Source of the DNA: Syngnathus acus
Lineage: Eukaryota > Chordata > Actinopteri > Syngnathiformes > Syngnathidae
Assembly (NCBI RefSeq): GCF_901709675.1
Contig: NC_051094.1
Location: 7,372,501 to 7,436,500 of the forward strand
Reading direction: 5' to 3'
DNA: 64,000 nt
Part shown: positions 40,507 through 58,160 of the stretch, piece by piece
How positions within the stretch are numbered: the stretch's first letter is position 1
Layout: each line of letters begins with the position of its first letter
Translations under genes and position numbers: made by a program
The notes under the pieces: model-generated
Database searches by the model: none
Told to the model about the DNA's origin: nothing
The model's input: only the letters and a program-made list of their open reading frames with translations

Positions 40507-42408
40507 ATGGAAGACTCCATCGAAGTGATCCTGCAGGTCCTTCCTTTGAGCAATCCTCATCCGGTGTTGTCGGCCTGCACTGGTGCCCTGTTCACAGGCC
40601 TCTATGGAGTATGGAGCCTCTTCACCATGCCCGGCTTCCGGAAAATCCCGCACAACCTCAAGGTGCTTCAATGTTACACCCCCCCCCCCCCCCCCTTTAA
40701 ACCGTCTGCCTGATTTGTGTAAAATCAATGCAAAATAAGACAGACTTGCACATTAAGTCATTTGGTTTTTTTGTACGTGTGTGATAGCAACAAAAGTAGC
40801 AAAGAAAAGTCGCCTGTAACCTAGATTGCATTAATTCTTGTACATATGAAAGAGATTCTTTGTTGGACATAATGCAAACTCTTTTCCACAATCAGACCAA
40901 GAAAACACGCCGATCTGGAGATGATTGTCCTTAAGTGAGTTGTAGTTTTGTGCAATTACCTTGCACTTTAGTCATCTTTTCCCATGATTCCCTAACATGT
41001 CAATGATATGCCAGAAACAATAGTGGATAAATGATCATGCATATACACGCTAAGATAGACCCAGTACAAAAGCTGTATCAGGAATCCTGCCTTTGATAGT
41101 AATTAATTGGTCCACAAATTTTTACAACATTTTTAAATCTGAGATGCACCAGTGTAATGTCTGTAATAATTTTTAATCATTTTATTGTATTTGGATTGTG
41201 TTCAGATTATTTTGATTTTTTAAAAATAATTAAATTTAATTTATTGTTATAAATATCTGATTTTACATTACTTGTCTAAATATTTAATATTATATTATGT
41301 TGAATCTATTGCAATGTTTTAAACTATTCCCTATAGGTGTGGTTTGCAATGTTATGATTACATATAGTTCTTCAAGTATTTTTAACTTAATATGCATGTT
41401 GGCTGCAAGAAATTAGAAAGGACCTTTATAGTTGTTAGAATACATCAAAACCTATATTTGTGAAGAAAGGTTCTCTTATATAAAAAGTGTTTATGGCATA
41501 GATTAGCTTGTGCAGATGTATCTAATGCAGTGTCCAGCGGGTGTTATTAATTGATGTATGTTTACTTTTCTCTAGGTGCCCTATTTGCCCTCCTGTAAGG
41601 ATCAGACATGGAACATCATGAAGCTGCTTGATGGCCGCACAGGTCGCTTAGCAGATCTGGGATCAGGAGATGGGAGAGTGGTGGGTGAGCTGCTATGCCT
41701 AAGCTTGAAGTGTGTAATGTATTGCACTGTAAAGGTAATAATGGTGGAATTGGACTCCAGGAAGAATCGTGGTGCCCTCTGCCCAAGCTAATGCCAATCT
41801 TAATAAATGAAATTAAATGCACCCTGTGATTGACTTGCAACCAGCCCAGCGCTATAGAAAATCTTAAATGACATGAAGAAATGTTGTCATCTCTCAGGTG
41901 TTTGCTGCCTCCTCTGCTGGCTTCAAGTGCACTGGCTTCGAAATTAACTCCATTCTTGTTGCGTATGCCAGGGCAAAGGCCCATTGGACCGCATTGCCTT
42001 CCAGCCAGGCTACCTTTGTTAAAAAAGACTTTTGGAAGGTAAGGTGGATGTGCGATTATTTATTTATGGATCTTAGACTAACGGTGAATTTTATTTCTTC
42101 TACTCATAGACGGATTTATCACAGTACAACAACGTGACGGCTTTTCTTGCTACAGGAGTGGTGAGTTAACGTTTTCCGAGCATTACGCAATAGCACTTTG
42201 GCTGATGCAGCTTCTCCCGATGGTTGGACAGATGGAAGTGCTCGGAGAGAAGTTGCTGAAAGAGCTTCCTGACGATGCACGAGTCATCGCTTGCCGCTAC
42301 CCTTTCCCCGGCTGGACTCACCAGTCCACTCTCGGCTCAGGACTTAACCAAACGTGGGCCTACGACATTGGCACTGTGAGGTCCAGTCTGAGGCAAAATG
42401 TCAAATAA
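40507..42408 (+). CDS. atpsckmt: atpsckmt, ATP synthase c-subunit lysine N-methyltransferase (FAM173B type)
   Basis: The mammalian protein trimethylates a lysine on the mitochondrial ATP synthase c subunit. Exons: 40507-40662 (acceptor at 40498), 41576-41680, 41898-42038, 42110-42160, 42232-42408, giving 209 residues (human 233). An N-terminal hydrophobic segment lies at about residues 20-44 (VLSACTGALFTGLYGVW), as in the family. SAM-binding motif I is LADLGSGDGRV (77-87), the acidic residue of motif II is in GFEIN (about 103), and DFWK at 131-134 matches the family DLWK. The C-terminal ARVIACRYPFPGW and TWAYD fit FAM173B rather than FAM173A, which has VVSGRFPLP. Two introns are only 71 bases. 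An in-frame alternative acceptor at 42210 would add seven residues to the last exon. It lies just upstream of plk2 on the same strand. Confidence 0.88.
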
Positions 42409-43310
42409 TGTGAGGAAGCAGGAGGTCACTCAGGTGACCCTCAGTTGTGCAATGCTTTTTTTCATTAATTCAGATTAGGATGATTATTTAAGGGACTGAA
42501 TGTTTGGAGTATATCTGAATGTCCTGCATGAGTCAGCAATAAGACAAATCATTTGCTGCTCGCATGTAAATTTTAATATGTGAAAAACTAGCAGGTTAGC
42601 TTTTTTTTTTTTTTAGTGTGGTTCTTTAACACATCTCATTTGTTTGTCCTAATTACTTTGAAATTAAATATGAAAATACTGTAATGGATTTTTAGTGACT
42701 TTTCTGGTTATATCTTAGTGGACATCACTAGTACTTGTTCGGAATAATGTAGATATAATTAAGTGGTTGTTTGTACAGTGTTACATAAAGAATATTAAAA
42801 ACATTGAAAAACTTAGCTTGGTAAAAATTGTAAAAAAAAAAAAAAAAAAGGCTTGAACATATTTAGAAGTTGCACATGAAAACTAATCCACCACGTACGA
42901 AAACATCTTGAGGTTTAATGCAAGGTAATATGCGCATTCCATTTACCGAAGCTGAAATGCACTACACGCGTACAACCACCCAGGGGGCGTTCGTACTCCA
43001 AACAGCTGCAAAAACAGACTCCAGCCAGGACTATGCTTGAGGACGACTAAATACATCAGCCGCATATCTAATCTCACCTAAATGAAAAAGATTTGCTCAG
43101 AATATTCAAAGTGAATTCATTTTTTGTGTGATTTTTATTTGACTGCTAATGCAAGAAAAATACAGTCACAATCATCAAACACCTCTTTAGAGTTATATAT
43201 AAAATATAAATTCATTTACTATACCTGTTTTGGGCTGTATTTTCATAGCAATGGACGTAAGAGGAATGTTGTGACGCCACAGAAGGGGCGGAGTACAGAC
43301 GGCGCCGCAG
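42409..43310. other. Short intergenic interval, atpsckmt 3' end to plk2 promoter
   Basis: About 0.9 kb holding the atpsckmt 3' UTR, poly-T (42601-42614) and poly-A (42831-42849) runs, and the upstream region of plk2. No coding sequence is seen. The site CTTCCGTAAGAGGAATG-like core around 43255-43280 includes GTGACGCCAC, a CRE-like variant, but support is weak. Confidence 0.5.
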
Positions 43311-43317
43311 TATAAAA
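43311..43317 (+). promoter_or_regulatory. plk2: TATA box of plk2
   Basis: TATAAAA lies 79 bases before the plk2 start codon, just after a GC-rich GGCGCCGCAG stretch. Transcription would start near 43340-43345. A sharp TATA promoter suits a rapidly induced gene; mammalian PLK2 (SNK) is a serum- and activity-induced kinase. Confidence 0.75.
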
Positions 43318-43346
43318 CCCAAGTGCGCGCTCTGGATATGCATTGA

Positions 43347-48946
<5,600 letters not shown>

Positions 48947-49580
48947 AGACCCTACCCTGCTTAAATATGTGCATTCGACACATGGACTAACACATCCTGC
49001 AGAGCTATCGGAGAGGAACTGCGCAAGTGGAATTGTGGTGTGACAACAGATTGTGGATGATAAAGGAACTCCATGCAAGAGAGAAGAGATGACGTTTGAC
49101 TGGAGGAGAGTATGTTGGACCCGGGAATGTTGGTACGATCCAAATGTGTTGGACAAAGAGCGAGAAGGAGGATGTCTTTTGGAAAGAGCGAACAGCTGGG
49201 CTGGCACCAGCTTGAAAATCGAAAAAAGAGGCCGCAAGACGGTCTCAATATTGTAAATGATGTACAGTGTAAGATAACCTGCCATACAGAAACATGCTTA
49301 TACTATGTGTGTGGTTGGGCCAAGGTTCAAATGGTGGTAAAAATGTGTACATCTGTTTGTGTGTGTATCTGAGTCAGTGTGTGTGGGAGGGTTGTAATTT
49401 CATGCAAAAAAAAATGAACAGCGAGTTCTTTAATGACGACTAGACTGAGCGCACAGGGGTGGGGGAGGATGTTTTCTTTTCCCAGAATGCTTAAAGAGCC
49501 ATCATCATCATTATGGGAAAAAAAATACGACATAACTTATTGTGTACAAAAAGTGCCGTATTTATTTATTTAATAATAAA
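48947..49580 (+). terminator. plk2: plk2 3' UTR with AU-rich element and polyA signal
   Basis: The region after the stop codon has no coding sequence. At 49558-49574 it carries overlapping ATTTA pentamers (GTATTTATTTATTTAAT), the class of AU-rich element that destabilises immediate-early mRNAs. AATAAA at 49575-49580 is followed by GTGCATTTTC, a plausible polyadenylation signal. The 3' UTR would be about 650 bases. Confidence 0.75.
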
Positions 49581-49868
49581 GTGCATTTTCTTAAAAAAAA
49601 AAGTGAATATGTGTGAATTTTTCTTTTCTTTTCTACTAATATTTTACCTATTAACTATAATATACACAAAACTGGAGACCATTTCACTGTAATGTGAGCA
49701 AACATACAAACTCGATCAAATCACGATTTCCACCGAATGCCAATTTATCTTCATATCTCCCTTATTTTTTTAAACAAATGTTTCATGCAGCAGTTTGGGA
49801 GTTGTTTTCTCACTCCAAAGCAATTAGTTGCAGAGGGGAATAAAAGCTAAATGGACCCAATTGACAAT

Positions 49869-50070
49869 CTTGTCTCTTTCCGGTCTAAATCAAAGCAAGT
49901 GCGATATCTGAATATGAGGTAGATAGAAGAGGTTGTCAACAATAAAGGCCCATCTCCAACTCTTGTCTCTTTCCGGTCCAAATCAAAGCAAGTACGATAT
50001 CTGAACATGAGGGTTTGTAGCACAGAAATGAGCTAGATAGAAGAGGTTGTCAACAATAAAGGCCCATCTC
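49869..50070 (+). repeat. Imperfect tandem duplication, two units
   Basis: CTTGTCTCTTTCCGGTC occurs at 49869 and again at 49962, a spacing of 93 bases. Both units continue with AAATCAAAGCAAGT, GATATCTGAA and AGAAGAGGTTGTCAACAATA then AAGGCCCATCTC. The second unit has an extra stretch of about 20 bases (GTTTGTAGCACAGAAATGAG). It lies just downstream of plk2. Confidence 0.9.
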
Positions 50071-50866
50071 TGCAAAGATGACCTGATGTGACTTTGACTG
50101 ACTTGTTTCACTTAGACATGATTTAGGTTAATAAGTCGTGCCTGTCTCCAAATGAATTAACCAATTTGTTTATGTGATCAAACATACTGCATGAGACTTA
50201 TTAGCATCTGAACGAAAACTGGCTAAAGTATTTGTATTTTATTTGTTAAATCGATTTTAAACTCTCACTGAGATTTATGTTATATAAATGTCATTCAATT
50301 TATTTATGTTTTTACATTTTAATTTTATTTATCATACAAATATTGATACTTCACGTGGACAATGAAACTTTACTGTGCAAATTTTATTCCTACAAAGGGA
50401 AAAATGTGGTAGTTTTTGCTCTTCTGAATGTCAGAGATCACTTCCTCTACAGCTCACACTTTGTCATCCGAACGTTCAATTGATTGTTTAGTTGCACACC
50501 TCCTCACTGCTGCATCTTACTTAGCAATGAAATGTCTGCAGTCCAACCTAGATACTTGAGTCATCCACTTCAAAAAAATATCAATGCTCAGTGGAGCTCA
50601 ATAATACATGGTTCAAGCGTAGACATACCCACAGAACAGGAAGTAGCGGTCCACGTGAGGGAAGGAGTAGGAATTATTCATGCGGTGATACCTCCAGGGT
50701 CCCAGTGCTTTTGACGGTAATGGACGCTCCGAATAGAATGTTGATGTTGACTTTGCATGGCATTCAAGGGCGTTTTGACTTTGTGGCCTAACAAACACAG
50801 ACCAGCATCTGCATCAGATGCATGCAGACACGCACCTGAGAACTCACTAACAGTGAGAAGAAAAGG

Positions 50867-51150
50867 TAGAAGGATGAGGTGGCTCAGGCATCTCATCAGG
50901 ATGCCTCCTGGACGCCTCCCTGGGGAGGTGTTCCGGGCATGTCCCACCGGTAGGAGACCCCGGGGACGACCCAGGACGCGCTGGAGAGACTATGTCTCTC
51001 GGCTGGCCTGGGAACGCCTTGGGATCCCCCGGGATGAGCTAGATGAAGTGGCTGGGGAGAGGGAAGTCTGGGAGTCCCTCCTGAAGCTGCTGCCCCCGCG
51101 ACCCGACCCCGGATAAGCGGAAGAAGATGGATGGATGGATGGATGGATGG
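50867..51150 (+). mobile_element. RTE (Rex3-like) LINE 3' end with GGAT tail
   Basis: A frame in this stretch encodes WLRHLIRMPPGRLPGEVF and RPRGRPRTRWRDYVSRLAW, then LLPPRPDPG and a stop at 51114-51116. This is the C-terminal tail of an RTE-type reverse transcriptase polyprotein abundant in fish. After CGGAAGAAGATGGATGG comes a GGAT repeat tail, typical of Rex3. The copy is truncated at its 5' end and has no break in the part that is present, so it is fairly young. Only the tail remains; no catalytic domain is present. Confidence 0.82.
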
Positions 51151-51700
51151 ATGTCAAATATACAAAATTAAGGACATGAAGCATGATTAATATTGGTAGA
51201 AGAAAAAATCCCCACAAAAATACAAGGAAAAATCCAACCAAAAACACAATAAAATACACTTTAATAAATCCACCAAAAAATCGCACATAATCCACATGGA
51301 CAATCCACAAGACAAAAAATACACAGTAGAAAAAAAAAACAGGCAAAAATCACATAAAAGCTACACAAAACAATATACAAAAACAAAACGGCACACAAAA
51401 AAAAAAAAAAAAGTGAGGGGAAAAAAAACATAAAACAAAAACTCACAACAAAAAACTCATACACTTGCATGTTTTTGGTTTTGGATCATAGGAACAAGCG
51501 TAGGGGAAAAAAATAACTCCCCAAAAATTCGCCAACATGTGAACACAGAACTTCAGACCAAGCTGATGTTACTTGTTTAAACGCCGTTACCGTTACTAAC
51601 AGTGAAACGCGGCACGTTACTCGCCAATCAGCTTCGCGCAGGTGACACATGACACTGCGCAAGGCAATGGCGGGGCTTTTGTTTGGGAAAAAGAGACCAA
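51151..51700. other. Gene-free AT-rich stretch
   Basis: The sequence is A-rich with many AAAAA runs (51180-51520), then a more mixed segment containing CGTTACCGTTACTAACAG that may be the 5' part of the transposon remnant described next. I see no coding exon before 51702. Confidence 0.5.
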
Positions 51701-51701
51701 A

Positions 51702-51870
51702 ATGGAGAAAATGATCATCGCTGCTGCCCGTGCTCATTCTGAGTATGCAATATTTCTTTCTATGACTTAATACTTCTGTAATACCTCTTTATGTATCAGG
51801 GCAAAAAAAATAAAAAATAAAAACCGGGAGCAGGCCTGGAGGACTTTGAGTGTGGAACTTGGCATACCTG
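51702..51870 (+). pseudogene. MADF-domain fragment, probably transposon-derived
   Basis: Two exon-like pieces read in one frame when joined. The first, 51702-51742, encodes MEKMIIAAARAHS plus a partial codon and meets a GTATGC donor. The second, 51800-51870, follows an acceptor ATCAG, encodes NKNREQAWRTLSVELGIP and meets a GTAAG donor. E-A-W-R-x-L-x-x-E-L-G is the hallmark of MADF (Myb/SANT-like) domains, found in PIF/Harbinger partner proteins and some host genes. The usual LYD...Y segment between the halves is missing and the intervening 57 bases are too short for a normal intron, so this is probably a truncated remnant. Downstream sequence to 52291 looks like the end of the same element. 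Confidence 0.5.
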
Positions 51871-52139
51871 GTAAGTTTTTACGTTTTTCTTCGTTTGATT
51901 TTTTAGCTCTTGGACTGTCCAAAAAATTCAACATTGTTTACATTACCATGTAGCGGTCACTGCTGTATTATTTTTTTTTTAACACGCAGTGTGTGTTGTG
52001 TGACAATTTATTTATTTAAATTTTATTTTACATTGTTGTTCACTAAATATTAACTTAAATCAAGTACTGGTCTATGCTGTTCTACTCTATGCAACTGTAT
52101 TGACACCTGCTTAAAAATCTGAATTCTTTTCATCATTGA

Positions 52140-52291
52140 ACATTTTTGAAAAAGTAATGTAAAAATTACTTTCCCTAGTAATTTGTTACATTTATGAAGG
52201 GCCAATTCAATTACTAATTCAATTACTTTTTTGGAAAGGTAACTAATAATTTTAACTAATTACATTTTGGAAGTAATTGAGCCAACACTGA
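52140..52291. repeat. DNA-transposon end, TTACTTT-rich, ending CCAACACTG
   Basis: The stretch has repeated TAATTACTTT/TAACTAATTA words and ends GAAGTAATTGAGCCAACACTG. Read on the minus strand this begins CAGTGTTGGCTCAATTACTT, a familiar fish transposon end. It probably belongs with the MADF fragment at 51702-51870. No clean matching left end was found. Confidence 0.55.
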
Positions 52292-53269
52292 TTATGCCAA
52301 CTTACAACTAAAGACATGGCACTTTTCCTACAGAGTTGGTTTAGCTCCTTTTCCATTAAAGAGCCAAAATGTGATTCACTCAATTAGTGTGAACGCTGGT
52401 ATCTAATTTAAAGTTCATATTGGCAGTGAGGCACAAACAAGGCAGCTCCAGCTTGAGTCACATCGACTAAGGAGATGTTGTAGTGCGTGCGGGTAAGCTG
52501 AGCCATGAGCTTGAGCTGATGTGACAAAGGAATCCTTATATCGGCTTCTCCCCTCAGGTTGTGTGCAGGCAAAAGCACGAGTCAGTAGAAATGATTGTTA
52601 TGAGGGGCCAACCGGGACATCATTTCACATGACCTCTCTCACACAAAACCGAAATGCTCTCACACACGTTACGCTTATAAAATTGTTAAAATTGATATGA
52701 ATCTATTGACGTGGCTCAACAGTGTTTCTGTGATTTATGTCAAGCAGTGTGAAAGAGAAGCTTGGGATGTATGCATCTCACGCCACCCTATGAAAAAACT
52801 CAAATGCTGTCAGGGCACTTGTTACTTTCATAAGCTCTTCTAAAGGATGTGGGGGGGGGGGGGATTGGTGTGGCGTTGCGACTCCCAAAGCCGTCACAGT
52901 TGAACGATGGCTTCACGGTCAGTTTTCTGTTTCTTGAACAGAATTGTGTCGCGACAAGGTGCCAAAGACGTTGAGCAAAGCTCCCCCGAAATGTGTCACG
53001 TTATTAAATGCAGCCCTGCCTAGTCGAGTGAGAAAGCGTGACAGGCTTCAAAGCTGCGTTTCAAACTAGTGACTCATAACAAGACATTGATGTAGAAAGC
53101 AAATCCAAGACAGGCATGCCCAGAGTTCCAAGGGATCTGGGTGGGGCTGCTTTGCTCAACAAGTGCTAATGCTCACGATACTTGCAAATCATTAATACTT
53201 AGCATACCGGTTGGGATCGGTCAGATAGTTAGCTCCAGTTAGCTCCAGTTTATTTGCACTGGGGCCAAA

Positions 53270-53412
53270 ACCAACATTTCACAAGATGCAATCCTCTACT
53301 GTGCCAAATGCCTTGGAAACGTCAATCGATAAGGCTACACAGAATAATTTCTTTTCAAATGCAGAATTGATATCATTAAGTTTCAAACAATCTGAAATCA
53401 GATTGCATTGGG
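53270..53412 (-). pseudogene. Decayed LINE reverse-transcriptase fragment
   Basis: On the minus strand one frame reads LKLNDINSAFEKKLFCVALS followed by IDVSKAFGTVEDCIL. The I-D-x-S-K-A-F-x-T-V block is the catalytic A motif of LINE reverse transcriptases (L2/CR1-like group). Flanking sequence to about 53600 may be more of the element but has lost its frame. It is a dead fragment. Confidence 0.72.
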
Positions 53413-55324
53413 ATAAGAATATTATGTTGCTCAATAAATGACTTTAATAGAAATTTTAAAACTTTTGCTACAGTACACAGATTTAAAATGGGTTGATAAC
53501 CATCCAAGTCTCCTTTTAGTAAAGGAGAGAGAAAGGCTTGTTTTCACATATCAGGCATTGCCTGTGTACAAACAGAAAGATTTAAAATATCTGACTGGTT
53601 GAGCTCAGGCTATTAAAAAAATAAGCGTCAAGACTCGTATTATTTGATTCTGCTCCCTGAATCTTCCTCAACCTGGCTAAGGAGTGGCTTTTAGTATAGC
53701 AGCATTAATAGCAGACCAAAGAAATGTTGACTGTTGTAATGGTTTTCATTTGAATGAAATTGATGAATTTTTCCATATAAGGGAAGCCCTGCATAGCCAA
53801 TTGTCACATGCCAGGTGACGTTACAAAAGGCGTCAAGACATTTGTCCATAATACTCCAGCACATTCCTCCTCCTCTCATTCATAAAAAAAGCTGCATGCC
53901 CTTAAAAGAGCGTGACGTGAGGTCAGAGTCGTCAAGCACAACATATCCGCGACGAGCCAATCAAACGCCATCAAGTCTTGCTGTTAAATGTGCAGACTGC
54001 AACCGAGCTGAGTGGGAGACACATCGCTGTTTCTGTGGCAACCGCCTCTCTTTCTCTCACTGGCTCGCTCGCTCATTGTCATCCCCCGCGTGTAAACATC
54101 TGCAGTTGGTTTGGTCTCTCTGTCTGAGTCATCGCTCTTCTTCTCCCAAATACTGTCATCAGATTATGTCATGAATTTAGTGCACAGGTTTCACTACAAG
54201 TTTATTTGCAATAAAAAAAGAAAAGCACTTTTGGAAGAGACGTGCATGTGATTCACTGCTGCAGCTGCCAGTACAAAACATTTGCCAAAAAAAAAAACGA
54301 AAGACATGATTTCTATATAAGTATAAACATTGTATATTTTAATTTAATGAAAAAAATGAAAATTTAACATAAATTTATAAATAGAGGTAACAAATATAAA
54401 AAATATATGACAGTTATTCCAGACATTGTAAAACTAACATCCACCTACTAACACCCCATTTACCATTAATTTAATTATTTATTCGACAAGATATGATTAA
54501 TAATATGTATTAACATGATAAATGTTTGTGGATGCAAAATTAGAAGAATTAATCAATTTAAAAGTAGTACAATATGAATGTATTTTTCTATCGATAAATT
54601 TAAATAAATCTAAAAGTATTAAATGTCCTTATAGTGGGGGTGCCATTGCCTTGAGAGCCTCGGGGAAAAATAATTTTCATAATAATTACAATCCTTAAAC
54701 AATGAATGGATTGTTCGGTAGTGGATGTGGGTATGTTGGCCCACTTTGTATCTTTGTAACCATGTAAGGGCTTGCGGTGTGTTCTTTTGTGTGAGCGTGT
54801 GTAACCCTCAACACTGGATGCCAAAGTGTAGGTGTCGTTCTCGCCAAGAAAGTTGCAACGCATGATGACGAGCCACAAACAAATACTCATTCTCCGGTTC
54901 AAAGTAATACGATGACTCTCGATAATTGTAACTTGCACGGGGGGCATCTGTTTTTGTCAGTGTAAAAGCACACCTGGAGAAGAAAGACTCAGGTCTGACT
55001 AGCACCTTCTCGAATGTGACCGCACGGCATGTCTGTTAGCAGCTTCTCTGCAGACATTTATCTCATAGGGGCTGTTTACACGACAGCGCTTTATCTAAAA
55101 AAAAATGGATGACAGGTTCGCTGGTTTTGGTTTGCTTTGTTTACGTGGCAATACTACCCTATCTTCAGACTGAGACATTTAAAAATGGGTCTCTTAAATA
55201 CACTGTTAATGCTTACTTTGTAAACATTGTAAGTGAAAATAAGCAAGTCATGCTCCACTCTGAAAACAAACAATGGTGGATCACAGCAGCTTCTCGTGCT
55301 AAAAGACGATTTCACGTCCTAAAA
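53413..55324. other. Gene-free interval
   Basis: No coding exon is supported. A frame of 119 codons at 53815-54174 has no recognisable motif and a composition like non-coding DNA. The segment 54290-54620 is strongly AT-rich. Nothing else is recognised. Confidence 0.55.
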
Positions 55325-55650
55325 CAAGGGGTGTCAAACTCGTTTTTTTCGCGGGCCGCATTGTAGTCATAGCTTCTTTCGGAGGGCCATTATGACTGTC
55401 AACCCAAATAAATGTATAAGCACCTCATATTATATCCAGTAAAATCTACAAAACAAACTGACAAATAACTCGTTTTCAAATCAGACGAGTAAAAACTGGT
55501 CAAATATTTAAAAAAAAAGATATTAAAAGTGAAGACAATTTGCAATTCTAGTAATGACACACGAATTTGATGCACAATTTGTCTTTGCAGGCCACATAAA
55601 ATGATGTCGCGGGCCGTATCTGGCCCCCGGGCCTTGAGTTTGACTCCAGT
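55325..55650 (+). mobile_element. hAT-type MITE with 8-bp target duplication
   Basis: The element starts CAAGGGGTGTCAAACTCG and ends GAGTTTGACTCCAGTG. The ends are imperfect inverted repeats with the shared core GTCAAACTC. It is flanked by TCCTAAAA at 55317-55324 and again at 55652-55659, matching the 8-bp target duplication of hAT transposons. The interior has GCGGGCCGC and GGGCCGTATCTGGCCCCCGG blocks near the ends and AT-rich middle sequence. No transposase is encoded. Confidence 0.9.
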
Positions 55651-55659
55651 GTCCTAAAA

Positions 55660-58160
55660 GGACAATTTCTTCTTTCACTTTTGTCAACATACTGAAGGAT
55701 TCCACCCATGTAAGTATCGGTATGTTTTCAATCAATAGCAACTTTTGTTTGAGCAGGTTCGGACATGCTTCAGTCAAACCCTCCCAAATCGAGAATGACG
55801 CTAGCCCTTCTGGCTTTAGGGCATTCCGTTCTTCTGTCAGTGCTTTTTTCAAAACCTGCAATCTCGCTTTATGAAGGGAAACTTATTTGCAACCACTACA
55901 CACAATAATACGCAGTAACCATGTGGAGGTATGTTCGTCACAGAGAAGAATAGAAAAATCAATCTTAAGACCATATAAGCCTTAAAATGATGCACTTTGC
56001 CATGAATGTGACTCATGCAAACTATAGCCTGTGAACCAAAAAGAAAAATCTTCTCAAAGACTAAACCATCCATGCATTTTAACTGGTAACTTTGTGTATA
56101 TGTCAAAATTTTGATAGTTTTTTTTTTTTGTATTTGTGGCATTATTCATGAAAATAACATGACACACTTTGTTGCTTCACAATGCTGACGTGAGTGCTGA
56201 CTCAGAAGCGAGACAAGCGCTGGTATCAAACCAATAAAAGAGGGACTGTGTGAATATTTTTCACCTTCAAAAGGTGTTTAAAATTGTTTGAGATGTTGCT
56301 GAGAATGTTAAGAAGGCATATGCCCAATTATGGAGTAGTTTCAGAATTTCAAGGATGCTTACATGTATTTGTTGGCGACGTAATACATCCTAGACAATGA
56401 AGGTAGAAAGTTAACCCAAATACGAGGACTGACAAACAAGTTTGTGTCCCCAACAAGTTTCATGACTCAATGGCAAATGGCCAGCTTACTTAGCTCATAT
56501 TGAAAAAGAAGCACAGAATAAGGTGCTTAAAAATTGATGAACATAATTATTTATCAATCATTTTTGTAGTCAGCCAAGTTACGGCTGCGTTAGTCCCCCT
56601 CTCATTTGAACTCAAAACATCTACCTTACGTAATATTCAACAAATCATCTTCTTGCACAATGAATTTTTTTCAGAGTCAAACGAACAGTGCGGTTTTTTT
56701 TTCCCCACATCATTTTATTATAATTCATGGGAACATCTTGCGCAACACTAAATTGCCATTGTTGTCTCACGCCACTGTCGCCAGCGAAAATGTTAGATAC
56801 AAACATTTTACCGCCTAAGTTCCTTCTTCCTCAACATGTTCCGAGCAGCAGTAAGAAGACGAGTTAGACGACAATAATTGGGCGTCTGTACAAATCACAC
56901 AAATGGATGCTTCTGTTGTACTGCAGACGAGAAGACATTAACTCAATGACTGAACATAAAGCGCGTAATAATGCAAGGAGTTCGGTACCTGGAAGGCCTA
57001 ATTTGATTTTTCCGTAAATGACAACACGTTTCTAGCGAGTGATGGCCCGCTGTTTGGAATTGTCATGTTGCTAAGCATTATGATGCGTGTGTGTATTTTA
57101 GAAATGATCTAGGGGACTGATGTCATCAATAATACATTGTACTTTTACTCCTGGATGATTATATCACATGGAGATATGTTGTGGTCATTGTCTCAGCCTC
57201 CAAGGAGTCATGCGACACCACCAAGTGAGCTCCTTGATGCATTCACATCTGTATGAAGACAATTTGTCCTGGGTATGTTCTTGCACGTAATGCTACACTG
57301 CTGACATCTGAGCTTCTGGTGCATCTTTAATGATGTTTAGTTCAGCTTGATTGGAATCTCTAATGGAGTCTAAATCATTTCACTGGCAACGTTGATAATG
57401 GATGGGTTTGCTATTTTCGGCTTGGCGTAGAACAAGGACTGTCAATTCTGGACTAGAATGCTATGTGGATAGACAAAAATACATTTTACTGTTTGTAATT
57501 ATTGTCTCTTGAGTACCACAAGATTTGGTACTAGGGCCTTTATACTAACAAAACATTGCGTCGCTATCCTATAATTCAACCTGAAATGCAAAAACATTTT
57601 TCTTTATTGTTTTTCAGGTCGGGTATTTCCTAAAACACAGTCATATGTTAAATTTAAAATTGTTTAAATCGAGCTAACGCATATACGACATGCCTGATAT
57701 CAATATATCATAAAGAATTCTAGCATGTTATAATTTTTTTAAATGTATTTTGGATACAAATGACTGATAGAGACAATCTGCGTCTTAGTTGGGTTTGTAC
57801 ACGAGAGACCCCGTGCTTCTTGTCCAAATGCCGGGAACACAAGGAGGGCGATTATAAGAACGACATTGATGACGCAGGAACCTCACAGCAAGACTGTGTG
57901 TTTCGCTCTTATTACTAATCAACTGGCGCACGAGAGAAAACGCTGAAGAAGGAGCCAATTAATGTGCGCATTCAGGAATGTCACCATGTGTGCATCTATT
58001 CACGATTGTCCCAGCTTGACACAGCTGCACGAGACCCCAACTAGTTTCTTGGTAGATCTACTTTTTCACATGAGTAGAAGAAAATCGAATAGGGCAAGCC
58101 TTTTATTCACCCTGCAATGGGGGAATTTCCAGTTTTGTTGCAGCAAAGCGAAGAGTAGCA
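55660..58160. other. Gene-free interval
   Basis: I see no coding exon, RNA gene or clear repeat border here. Open frames are short and lack motifs. Confidence 0.5.

Noticed and set aside
49869-50070. Possible CRISPR-like direct repeats
   Set aside because: Only two long units with no spacers, in a vertebrate genome; it is a tandem duplication.
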